This document shows positions 44,924 to 50,839 of a DNA stretch of 50,839 nt, piece by piece. Location: contig NZ_JAMHFY010000034.1 of assembly GCF_023897015.1 (NCBI RefSeq), forward strand, positions 1 through 50,839. The letters run 5' to 3'. The stretch is from Desulfosporosinus nitroreducens. GTDB lineage: Bacteria; Bacillota; Desulfitobacteriia; Desulfitobacteriales; Desulfitobacteriaceae. The notes below the pieces were generated by a model. The model did no database searches, was not told the DNA's origin, and saw only the letters and a list, made by a program, of their open reading frames with translations. Within the stretch, counting starts at the first letter, position 1. The number at the start of each line of letters is the position of its first letter. The position numbers and the translations under genes were made by a program.

Positions 44924-45053
44924 CAAAAAAGACTTTTAACACAGCCATAATGGCCATGTTAAAAGTCTCGTTACCTCAAACGGTTTACAAAAACAGGTAA
45001 GTCACCTTACCGGGTATGTTGCTTTTGTAATTCAACTACTCCCTCTTAACAAA
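44924..45053 (-). ncRNA. Probable yybP-ykoY manganese riboswitch with terminator platform
   Basis: The ATPase leader on the minus strand begins with TGTTAAGAGGGAGTAG (from 45051), similar to the GGGGAGUAG loop of yybP-ykoY aptamers, and ends with AACGAGACTTTTAACA, similar to the other conserved loop. P1 would be TGTTAAGAG (45051-45043) with CTTTTAACA (44965-44957), 9 bp. The same 3' strand forms a 12-bp terminator stem (44957-44968 with 44930-44941) followed by TTTTTT. The two pairings exclude each other, so ligand-stabilised P1 would prevent termination: an ON switch, as known for Mn2+ in this class. Assignment rests on motif and position, without a covariance search. Confidence 0.75.
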
Positions 45054-45296
45054 GATAAGTGTACCCCAAATATTTTTGCTTGTCAAATATGATACGATAT
45101 TCATTCTGCCTAATCTTTGAGTACTTGATAAAGCCTTTCTTCGTTTTTCTTGCATTTCATTCAATAAAGTAAATAATAGCTCTTCACACTTTCGGCTCTT
45201 GGATGAGGAGTGATGCCCTCAATGTTGCGAATTTTTGAATACGTCTTCTGTCTTTATCCTAAATGGATAAACAAACTGATAGATTCTATGTGTAAC
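45054..45296. other. Region upstream of the riboswitch
   Basis: It should hold the riboswitch promoter and the 3' end of the amidohydrolase transcript. A 58-codon minus-strand open stretch ends inside the aptamer but has no start with a ribosome binding site, so I do not call it. A 7-bp hairpin (TTTATCC/GGATAAA, 45252-45270) is weak. Confidence 0.4.
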
Positions 45297-45989
45297 TCAA
45301 GTTAACTCTTTAATGCTTTTCACTAAAGCCCCTAAGAGACGATGAAAACCTTGAGGATTTTGGGCAGGCACCCTATATTGTTTGTTAATCTCTAACTGCA
45401 CAGCTGGAATTCCCAGTTCTCGCGCAACATAATTAGTGACAGTGTTGGGTCCGGAAGCCGGAAAGTAATCGTGAGAAGTTCTGGATAATCCAAAGTCCTT
45501 AAAGTTTTGTTCTAATATTTCCGGTACCCTTGCCTTACCTAAGAGATTTTTTCCGCTATTTGTACCTAAATCTACATCAAATAGCCTTTCACGAGCAGCA
45601 CCATGGATGTCAATCACGAACTTCACTTTTTTTATATTACAAAAATCAGAGATTTTCTCTTTATAGATACAAGGATCATCAACGTTAGGATCCCCTCCAT
45701 AAAGCTTTGTTGTTGCTATTGCATGACATCCGGTAAGCTTATTTAGAAGGTATACGATGGAGCCTGTAAATTGATCTGACATTTTAATCTTCTTTTGCCT
45801 GTAATGTCTAACCGCATGTGGTGCAGAAACTAAAATAGGCAGTTCCCCAACTGACAACCAAAAGGGGTCCTCTTGCTTAGGATTAACTCGTCTGTCTGTT
45901 TTGTAAAAATGGACTTTCTCGGCGTTTACAGCTTCCTCATTTAGGCGCGCACGGCTAAACTCTTTTAGAACTTCTTCGTGTTTATCCAT
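45297..45989 (-). CDS. N-formylglutamate amidohydrolase-like protein
   Basis: A 230-residue protein of the N-formylglutamate amidohydrolase (FGase) superfamily. Candidate zinc ligands lie in LVSAPHAVRHYR, FVIDIHGAARER and VQLEINKQYR. The family hydrolyses N-formylglutamate in histidine breakdown, but no hut genes are near and many members have other, unknown substrates. GGGGGG 6 nt before the ATG supports the start. It appears monocistronic. Confidence 0.82.
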   Translation of the reverse strand: MDKHEEVLKEFSRARLNEEAVNAEKVHFYKTDRRVNPKQEDPFWLSVGELPILVSAPHAVRHYRQKKIKMSDQFTGSIVYLLNKLTGCHAIATTKLYGGDPNVDDPCIYKEKISDFCNIKKVKFVIDIHGAARERLFDVDLGTNSGKNLLGKARVPEILEQNFKDFGLSRTSHDYFPASGPNTVTNYVARELGIPAVQLEINKQYRVPAQNPQGFHRLLGALVKSIKELT

Positions 45990-46069
45990 AATCGACCCCC
46001 CGGTTCTTATTTTACAGATAGTCGGTCCGCGCCATCGTTTCTGTCTTCTGTCAGGTTCCTTGCGAAGTG

Positions 46070-46468
46070 CTAATCGGCTTTTTCATTTTTCTTATAGCCT
46101 GTAACAGTTAATTGCGCTATTAAGTCCCTATGTTCATTAAATACATCAACTCTATAATTAGCAATTTTATGAGAACCCGATACTTCTCTGGCCTCCGCTG
46201 TTAATGATCCCCCTTTGAGAGCTTTGAAATAGGATATATTGGCATTGATTGCAACTGTTATTTGCCCATAAGCATTAGACGCGGCGGCAAAAGCAAAGTC
46301 CGCCAAGGTAAAAATCGCTCCCCCTTGAATGATATCAACTCCATTTAAATGCTTCTCAGTGATATCCATTTTAGCCACAGCGTATCCAGGCTGAACTTCA
46401 AGCAGATCTATACCAACAAAAGTTGCAAACCTGTCATTTTCCATAAGTTTTGTCAGATTATTATTCAT
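46070..46468 (-). CDS. PaaI-family hotdog thioesterase
   Basis: A 132-residue acyl-CoA thioesterase-like protein. The motif is HLNGVDIIQGGAIFTLADFAFAAASN, split across the hot-dog helix; the catalytic Asp is in TLADFAF. The usual HGG is QGG here, a variant also found in clostridial relatives. Substrate unknown. The ATG at 46468 is 8 nt after GAGGAG, better spaced than the ATG two codons earlier. Confidence 0.88.
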   Translation of the reverse strand: MNNNLTKLMENDRFATFVGIDLLEVQPGYAVAKMDITEKHLNGVDIIQGGAIFTLADFAFAAASNAYGQITVAINANISYFKALKGGSLTAEAREVSGSHKIANYRVDVFNEHRDLIAQLTVTGYKKNEKAD

Positions 46469-46784
46469 GACCATCTCTCCTCTAACCTTTAACTATCTTT
46501 AGTTCAAACTAGCCTGTATTTTAAATTGTCCTTCTATCCACATACCTTAAATCTTACTTTTTTTGAAGAAAATAATTCCTGTCTCGAACACGACTATCGA
46601 ACATCTAAAATGAGTTCATCTACCAGTATAGATTTTTTTCACAGTTACAGCAACGTATCTTTGACGTATATTGTCACTGCGAATAGGACCTTGAGCCTAG
46701 ACTCCTAGGGCTTTATGTCTATACTATTTACGTCTAGTCAATGATACTATGTACTAAGATTTGATGAATTACGGAGGGATCCTT
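46469..46784. other. Intergenic region between the thioesterase and a small peptide gene
   Basis: It should hold two divergent promoters. A 60-codon plus-strand frame at 46526-46708 lacks a ribosome binding site and is not called. GGAGGG near 46773 serves the small ORF at 46785. I see no other structure. Confidence 0.4.
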
Positions 46785-46898
46785 TTGCTGTGGCACAAAA
46801 TTAATACAAAGAAACAAAATCTCATCATTATCGGTGGAACGATTATTTTATCTATTATCATCGTTGGAATTACAAACTTTATCGTTCACTTTGAATAA
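46785..46898 (+). CDS. Candidate 37-residue single-span membrane peptide
   Basis: A frame of 38 codons from TTG at 46785 follows GGAGGG at normal distance. The peptide has a basic N-terminus (LWHKINTKKQN), one strong hydrophobic span LIIIGGTIILSIIIVGI, and a short tail. This is the make-up of small membrane proteins, many of which regulate transporters or enzymes. A strong terminator follows within 25 nt, which supports a real transcript. No family is recognised. Confidence 0.5.
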   Translation: MLWHKINTKKQNLIIIGGTIILSIIIVGITNFIVHFE

Positions 46899-46903
46899 TA
46901 AAA

Positions 46904-46977
46904 ACGGTCTATAAGTATAAACCAACCCCCTTAAGAAGAAGGCTCAGACCGCCATTTTTCTTAGGGGGGTTTTGTAA
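46904..46977 (+). terminator. Terminator with an interleaved alternative hairpin
   Basis: AACCCCCTTAAGAA (46922-46935) pairs with TTCTTAGGGGGGTT (46960-46973), 14 bp including one G-T, followed by TTG. A second pair, CGGTCT (46905-46910) with AGACCG (about 46946-46951), interleaves with it, so the two stems exclude each other or form a pseudoknot. Confidence 0.75.
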
Positions 46978-47020
46978 TGTCAGTTTTCAATTTGATCAAG
47001 GCCGAAGGATTGTGTAAAAA

Positions 47021-47614
47021 TTAATAAGTCTCTTCAAAAACCTCGAAATGTGCCTGCGGATGGATACAAGCCGGACATTCATCCGGTGCACTGGTTCCTT
47101 CATGAACATAACCACAGTTTCCACACTTCCAAAGTTTGGTTTCTTCCTTTTTAAATACCTTACCATTCTTTATATTTTCAGCAAGTTTATTATATCTTTT
47201 TTCATGCCATTTTTCAGCAGCGGCAATCATCTTGAATGCGGTTGCAATTTCGGGAAAGCCTTCTTCTTCAGCAACCTTTGCGAATGCAGGGTATAATTCA
47301 TTCCATTCCTCATTTTCTCCACCAGCTGCGGCAACTAAATTTTCAAGAGTCGTACCCTGCGCAACAGGAAAGGAAGCACTGATTTCTATTACGGCCGGAA
47401 GCTCGCTCTCTAGACCCGCCAGTAAAAATTTAAAGAATCTCTTGGCATGCTCTTTTTCATTTTCAGCCGTCTCAATAAAGATATTTTTAATTTGCTTATA
47501 ACCTTCTTTGTCAGCTACTGATGCATAATAAGTATAACGGTTGCGTGCTTGAGATTCTCCGGCAAACGCCTTTAATAGATTTTCTGCTGTTTTTGTCCCT
47601 TTTAAATTACTCAT
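47021..47614 (-). CDS. Rubrerythrin
   Basis: A 197-residue non-heme iron peroxidase that detoxifies hydrogen peroxide in anaerobes, using rubredoxin or similar as donor. The N-terminal ferritin-like four-helix domain has AFAGESQARNRYTYYA, ETAENEKEHAKRFF and AAAEKWHEKRY, supplying the di-iron Glu/His ligands. The C-terminal rubredoxin domain has CGNCGYVHEG and DECPAC, with IHPQAHFE after it. GAAGGAG precedes the ATG. A PerR-like box lies upstream. Confidence 0.96.
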   Translation of the reverse strand: MSNLKGTKTAENLLKAFAGESQARNRYTYYASVADKEGYKQIKNIFIETAENEKEHAKRFFKFLLAGLESELPAVIEISASFPVAQGTTLENLVAAAGGENEEWNELYPAFAKVAEEEGFPEIATAFKMIAAAEKWHEKRYNKLAENIKNGKVFKKEETKLWKCGNCGYVHEGTSAPDECPACIHPQAHFEVFEETY

Positions 47615-47716
47615 TCTTAAAACTCCTTCAACTTACTTTCTTTTAAGGTTAATTCTTGGCATTATTATATAAACACCATCGAATAACTTTCTTGCCGAAC
47701 AATACCTTGAATGACT

Positions 47717-47731
47717 TTGAAATAATTATAA
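47717..47731 (-). promoter_or_regulatory. PerR-like box upstream of rubrerythrin
   Basis: TTATAATTATTTCAA on the minus strand matches the PerR consensus TTATAATnATTATAA at 12 of 14 defined positions, about 100 bp before the rubrerythrin start. PerR control of rubrerythrin is common in clostridia. The region is AT-rich, so a chance match is possible. Confidence 0.45.
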
Positions 47732-47825
47732 ACATATTATATTTCTAAACAGTCCCTCCGTCAATATCCAATCTTTCTATTCGTATAGTAAAATTATTTA
47801 TCCTTATATTATTTATGGGAGCCTA

Positions 47826-48536
47826 TTATTCACTCATATTATTCTTAAGAGCTTGAAAATCTAGAATTTCAACTGCAGTTAAGTGGAAATCAATAACCCC
47901 CTCATCCCTTAGTTTACCCATTTCCCTTGACATAGAAGGACGAGAAACATTAAGAAAGTCTGCTAGCTCATTTCGATTTAACGGTAAAACTATCTTTTTG
48001 CTTCCAATCTTCTTAGATTGTTCCAGTAAATAAGCACAGATTTTTGCGCGAATGCTTTTGATAGTCAAGTATTCAACCTTCTTGTTTAACAAGATTGCTC
48101 TTTCAGAAATTATTCGCAAAAAGTTTTGTATGAAAATTCGGTGCCAGCTGCACATTCTTTCACAATCGCCGATAATTTTACCTCTCGGTAGGAAGAGAAC
48201 TTCACAAGCTTCTTGTGCTTGAACAGTTGCAGGCCATGTCATTACACTTGAAAATGCAACTATTTCTCCGAAAATATCCCCTTGTTTTAAAAGTGTCATT
48301 ACACTTCTATTCCCCGCCGCATTTTCTTTACTCACCGTCGCAGAACCCTTGAGAACTATTCCAATGCTTTCATATTTGTCCCCACCATTAACAATATAAT
48401 CACTTCTTTTATAATGGCCTACTATAGGCTTTAAACAATTTAGCATGGCTTCTATATCTACTCTTTCTATTCCTTGAAATAAGCTCACTTCTGAGATTTC
48501 TTCCAAATATTTTTCATACATCTCTTTTACCGCCAT
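47826..48536 (-). CDS. Crp/Fnr-family transcriptional regulator
   Basis: A 236-residue regulator with an N-terminal cyclic-nucleotide-binding-type sensor (VLKGSATVSKENAAGNRS; LLKQGDIFGEIVAFSS), a long dimer helix and a C-terminal HTH (LNRNELADFLNVSRPSMSREMGKLRDEG, split at the turn). There is no N-terminal Cys cluster as in Fnr. It is divergent from a ferredoxin gene. In sulfate reducers and clostridia such regulators (HcpR type) control ferredoxin and hybrid-cluster genes under nitrosative stress, a plausible but unproven role. I use the ATG at 48536 because GAGG lies 9 nt before it. An ATG twelve codons earlier lacks a site and overlaps an inverted repeat. Confidence 0.88.
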   Translation of the reverse strand: MAVKEMYEKYLEEISEVSLFQGIERVDIEAMLNCLKPIVGHYKRSDYIVNGGDKYESIGIVLKGSATVSKENAAGNRSVMTLLKQGDIFGEIVAFSSVMTWPATVQAQEACEVLFLPRGKIIGDCERMCSWHRIFIQNFLRIISERAILLNKKVEYLTIKSIRAKICAYLLEQSKKIGSKKIVLPLNRNELADFLNVSRPSMSREMGKLRDEGVIDFHLTAVEILDFQALKNNMSE

Positions 48537-48567
48537 ATTCTGTATCCTCAGATACCGACTTAGTTCC

Positions 48568-48586
48568 TTCATTGTAATATAATGAA
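48568..48586. promoter_or_regulatory. Inverted repeat between divergent Crp/Fnr and ferredoxin genes
   Basis: TTCATT (48568-48573) and AATGAA (48581-48586) form a 6-bp inverted repeat with a 7-nt AT-only-but-one centre, of the size of a Crp/Fnr-type site. It is upstream of both genes if the regulator begins at 48536. Confidence 0.35.
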
Positions 48587-48622
48587 CCTGTCAAAACAAA
48601 TTATTAGTAGGAGGTTATAACA

Positions 48623-49354
48623 ATGCTAAGAAAGATTATAAAAATAGATGAAGAAAAGTGTAATGGCTGTGGTCTTTGTGTCACCGCTTGCCATGAAGGT
48701 GCTTTAAAGCTGATTGATGGCAAAGCCCGCCTGGTTTCGGAAAGTTACTGTGACGGTCTTGGAGACTGTCTGCCTGAGTGCCCAACCAAGGCCATAGTCC
48801 TTGAGGAGAGAGAAACAGTTGAATATGACGAAGAAGCAGTCAAGAAGCATATGGACAAGAACCACTTGGAGAAAAATAAGCCCCAGCCCGAGGCTGCTAT
48901 TCCCTGCGGTTGCCCAGGTACTCATGCGAAACTACTTACCAAAAAACAGCCGGAAGCAGCACCTGATCTCTCAACAGAAAACTCACAATCTCAGCTTGGT
49001 CAATGGCCATGCCAGTTAAAATTAGTTCCAGTGTCCGCACCCTATCTGGATAATGCACATTTACTAATAGCTGCCGACTGCACTGCTTTTGCTTATCCAA
49101 ATATTCACCAAAAGTTTATGCGCAATAAGATCACTTTAATTGCCTGTCCCAAACTGGATGATACGGATTATTCGGAAAAGCTAACAGCGATTTTAAAACA
49201 ACATGAAATCAAAAGTGTCTCAATTTTAAGAATGGAAGTACCTTGCTGTGGTGGTATTGTTCAAGCTGCGAAAAAAGCCCTTTTAAACAGCGGAAAAATG
49301 ATACCCTGGAGTGTCGTCACAATTTCAACAGACGGAAGAATTATCGAAGATTGA
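48623..49354 (+). CDS. 4Fe-4S ferredoxin-type protein with C-terminal domain
   Basis: A 243-residue protein. Its first cluster motif is CNGCGLCVTAC (Cys 13, 16, 19, 23). The second is spaced differently: C43, C49 and C53 in YCDGLGDCLPECP. A linker holds CGC (about 94-96), and residues 125-240 form a second domain with two more Cys in VPCCGGIVQAA. The architecture is common in anaerobes beside hybrid-cluster-protein genes and Crp/Fnr regulators. It probably carries electrons; partner unknown. AGGAGG about 8 nt before the ATG supports the start, and it is divergent from the regulator that may control it. Confidence 0.87.
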   Translation: MLRKIIKIDEEKCNGCGLCVTACHEGALKLIDGKARLVSESYCDGLGDCLPECPTKAIVLEERETVEYDEEAVKKHMDKNHLEKNKPQPEAAIPCGCPGTHAKLLTKKQPEAAPDLSTENSQSQLGQWPCQLKLVPVSAPYLDNAHLLIAADCTAFAYPNIHQKFMRNKITLIACPKLDDTDYSEKLTAILKQHEIKSVSILRMEVPCCGGIVQAAKKALLNSGKMIPWSVVTISTDGRIIED

Positions 49355-49375
49355 TCTTCAAATATCAAGTTTCAA

Positions 49376-49413
49376 AAACCCACCGCAAATAAACCTGCTG
49401 TGGGTTTCGTTTT
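49376..49413. terminator. Bidirectional terminator
   Basis: CCCACcGCA pairs with TGCtGTGGG (49379-49404), one mismatch, extended by A/T pairs. TTTCGTTTT follows on the plus strand and TTTTTG on the minus strand. It sits between the convergent ferredoxin gene and the tautomerase remnant. Confidence 0.8.
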
Positions 49414-49422
49414 CGCCGATTA

Positions 49423-49616
49423 TCACTTTTTGCCATACTTATCAGACAAAAGCCGACTGCCATTACCAATGTTATCCATATCATTTTCCCTAATAATCGT
49501 GACAAACGCTTCCACTGGTATGTTGAGTGTTTCGCTTGCCTTTGAAGCTAATTCTTTAACTAATTTGCCTTCTGTTCCTTTGACATTTTTCCTGCATCAA
49601 TAGTAATTACGGGCAT
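49423..49616 (-). pseudogene. Frameshifted 4-oxalocrotonate tautomerase-like gene
   Basis: From the ATG at 49616 the minus strand encodes MPVITIDAGKMSKEQKA, the start of a 4-OT family tautomerase with its catalytic Pro1, then meets TAG two codons later. Shifting by one base there restores a frame reading LVKELASKASETLNIP, then VTIIRENDMDNIG and ending DKYGKK at 49425. The span is 194 nt, one base short of 65 codons, so a single deletion explains it. An intact gene would give 64 residues, the family's usual length. GGGAG lies upstream. A sequencing error is the main alternative. Confidence 0.8.
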
Positions 49617-49815
49617 TATAATCTTACTCCCTTCTCCTTGAACCCAAGACATCTCTTTTCCCGATATATTCTTGTTCTTACAACTTTATAAATATTACCC
49701 GACTTTTTTATTCCTCAATCCAAATTATCTCCATTATGCTACATAATATCACATCATAATTTACTTTCATCAAACAGAAGGGGATCATCACTGTAACTTT
49801 AGTGCGACATCATGC

Positions 49816-50271
49816 CTAATCAGGCTTCCATCCTTTTTTTCTATGAACTCCATCACAGAAGGGACGGTTTTCAGAAAGTCCACAACGACACAAAGCAATC
49901 CTGCTACCTTCCTTTAAGGGCTTTCCATCAAGGCCAATTACAACTGTAGGGCCTTCAATAAGTAATGGTCCATTGGCACTCACCTTTATTTTCACTGCAG
50001 ATGGGTATGATTTTTCAAAGTCAATACTGCCTACCCCATTAGCGATTTGTGCATCGACCTTAGAACCTTCAGGAAGAGAATATCTTAAGGCACCTGATGG
50101 ACATTTATCGATAGCCCTTATTATTTCCTCCGGTTCCGCTCCCTCAACATTAACCCAGGGGCGTTGATCCAAATTGAACACTTTCGGTAAAAGCCTCAAG
50201 CATGTCCCTGGATGAGCACACAATTCAGGAAACCAATGTACAATAACATGTTCATTCCTATATTCCTTCAT
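49816..50271 (-). CDS. Fer4_19 / CDGSH iron-sulfur protein
   Basis: A 151-residue protein with two Fe-S parts. The N-terminal half (ELCAHPGTCLRLLP; DKCPSGALRY) matches the divergent mono-cluster ferredoxin domain Fer4_19. The C-terminus is a CDGSH domain, CRCGLSENRPFCDGVH, with the three Cys and one His that bind a 2Fe-2S cluster; Val replaces the usual Ser/Thr/Ala before His. Likely a redox or cluster-transfer protein. I use the ATG at 50271, 8 nt after GGGAG; a GTG three codons earlier is possible. Confidence 0.88.
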   Translation of the reverse strand: MKEYRNEHVIVHWFPELCAHPGTCLRLLPKVFNLDQRPWVNVEGAEPEEIIRAIDKCPSGALRYSLPEGSKVDAQIANGVGSIDFEKSYPSAVKIKVSANGPLLIEGPTVVIGLDGKPLKEGSRIALCRCGLSENRPFCDGVHRKKGWKPD

Positions 50272-50566
50272 TAAAACCACTCCCTTCGTGAATCTTTAAT
50301 ATGATTTTCATTTATTCTATCATATAACATACTTTATTTGACAAATTAATTTACATTAATTAGATTAGTCGGTATTAATTGTATTGATTCAGCGATCAAT
50401 TTCTATCCATTTAAACATAGTAAAATAATATCACTAATAATATTTCTAATTAATATTCCTTCGAGGTTAAGAGAAGACGTACAGGAAATAAAGATCGACA
50501 GGCGATTATAGCTAAATGCCTGTCGATTTCTATTATCATAACGATATTTATCATTTTTAAACTCTA
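50272..50566. other. AT-rich spacer before the tRNA cluster
   Basis: No gene is visible. It should hold the CDGSH gene promoter. A 10-bp perfect hairpin (ATCGACAGGC 50494-50503 with GCCTGTCGAT 50518-50527) may be an extra terminator of the tRNA transcript. Confidence 0.45.
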
Positions 50567-50593
50567 AATAAAAAACCGCACCTAATGGTACGG
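50567..50593 (-). terminator. Terminator of the tRNA cluster
   Basis: On the minus strand CCGTACC-ATTA-GGTGCGG (50593-50576, one T-G pair) is followed by TTTTTTATTT. It begins 14 nt after tRNA-Gly. Confidence 0.85.
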
Positions 50594-50606
50594 CTGATTG
50601 TTTTCA

Positions 50607-50680
50607 TGGAGCGGGTGAAGAGAATCGAACTCTCGTAACTAGCTTGGAAGGCTAGCGCTCTACCATTGAGCTACACCCGC
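50607..50680 (-). tRNA. tRNA-Gly (anticodon TCC)
   Basis: 74 nt with encoded CCA. Acceptor GCGGGTG/CACCCGC, discriminator T, D arm TAGCTCAATGGTAGAGC, anticodon loop CTTCCAA giving TCC, T arm GAGAGTTCGATTCTC. It is last in a cluster of three tRNAs. Confidence 0.95.
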
Positions 50681-50685
50681 AGGTG

Positions 50686-50762
50686 TGGTAGCAGGGGGGG
50701 GATTTGAACCCTCGAATGAGCGGGTATGAACCACTTGCCTTAGACCACTTGGCTACCCTGCC
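50686..50762 (-). tRNA. tRNA-Met (anticodon CAT)
   Basis: 77 nt with encoded CCA. Acceptor GGCAGGG/CCCTGCT with a G-T first pair, anticodon loop TTCATAC giving CAT, T arm GAGGGTTCAAATCCC. The GGTTCATACCCG arm resembles Firmicute elongator Met; tRNA-Ile with lysidine (also CAT) is the alternative. Confidence 0.88.
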
Positions 50763-50763
50763 A

Positions 50764-50838
50764 TGGCTCCCCGAGTAGGACTCGAACCTACAACCTACCG
50801 GTTAACAGCCGGTTGCTCCACCATTGAGCTATCGAGGA
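50764..50838 (-). tRNA. tRNA-Asn (anticodon GTT)
   Basis: 75 nt with encoded CCA. Acceptor TCCTCGA/TCGGGGA with one T-G pair, discriminator G, D arm TAGCTCAATGGTGGAGC, anticodon loop CTGTTAA giving GTT, T arm GTAGGTTCGAGTCCTAC. One base separates it from tRNA-Met; the cluster probably continues beyond the window. Confidence 0.95.
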
Positions 50839-50839
50839 A

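Noticed and set aside
45043-45220. Minus-strand open stretch ending inside the riboswitch
   Set aside because: No start codon with a ribosome binding site; its stop lies in the conserved aptamer loop.
46526-46708. 60-codon plus-strand ORF
   Set aside because: No ribosome binding site and no coding character; the nearby ORF at 46785 has better signals.
1-50839. CRISPR arrays, prophage, restriction or other defence islands
   Set aside because: No spaced repeat array, no phage structural genes, no nuclease/methylase pairs and no intact transposase were seen.

Overview
The window reads as chromosomal DNA of an anaerobic, spore-forming Firmicute of the Clostridia, most like Desulfosporosinus/Desulfitobacterium. 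I base this on AGGAGG-type ribosome binding sites, AT-rich intergenic DNA, a small acid-soluble spore protein gene, a ytoI/ytkL pair as in Bacillus, rubrerythrin, a DUF1858 redox-disulfide protein, a rubredoxin/flavin reductase fusion, and tRNA genes that encode CCA. The genus is an inference. Most of the window is housekeeping DNA. There is no phage, CRISPR array or intact insertion sequence.

Layout: (1) 0.3-6 kb: a decayed ORF, mutM, an flxA-like gene with a hexanucleotide tandem repeat, polA and an EamA transporter. (2) 6.3-15.6 kb, mostly signalling and envelope genes: a PepSY-type membrane protein, galE, an OmpR-type two-component system, an ECF sigma factor with a DUF4179 anti-sigma factor, and a DUF2975/HTH/DUF4173 cassette. 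(3) 15.8-24.9 kb: DUF1858, a HAD hydrolase, tRNA-Leu, then accA, accD, a DUF2007 gene, coaD, dnaE and ytoI, all on the minus strand. (4) 25-31.3 kb: two small genes outside normal ORF size limits (a spore protein and a Cys-rich peptide), a UPF0173 hydrolase, a GH18 enzyme, a polyprenyl-phosphate sugar transferase, trmL, an FmdB-like protein, and an Lrp regulator/aminotransferase operon. (5) 31.6-41.9 kb: flavodoxin, queG, the rubredoxin/flavin reductase, cca, a lipid kinase, an M29 aminopeptidase, an RluA-type synthase, ywbE, mscL, a tiny cationic ORF and map. (6) 42-50.8 kb: a P-type cation ATPase behind a probable yybP-ykoY manganese riboswitch, an N-formylglutamate amidohydrolase-like protein, a thioesterase, a small membrane peptide, rubrerythrin, a divergent Crp/Fnr-ferredoxin pair, a frameshifted tautomerase, a CDGSH protein and three tRNAs.

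The most notable observation is a possible local regulon. Three promoters (flxA-like gene, PepSY-type gene, and the response regulator's own gene) each carry a run of TTCAG half-sites spaced exactly 11 bp apart. All read in the direction of the gene, and in all three a -10-like hexamer starts exactly 15 nt after the first base of the nearest half-site. Phased direct repeats of this kind are what OmpR/PhoB-family regulators bind, so the adjacent response regulator is the obvious candidate. Other points of interest are the riboswitch with mutually exclusive pairing, an unusual insertion in the tRNA nucleotidyltransferase, two tiny peptide ORFs with good translation signals, and interleaved hairpins after one of them.
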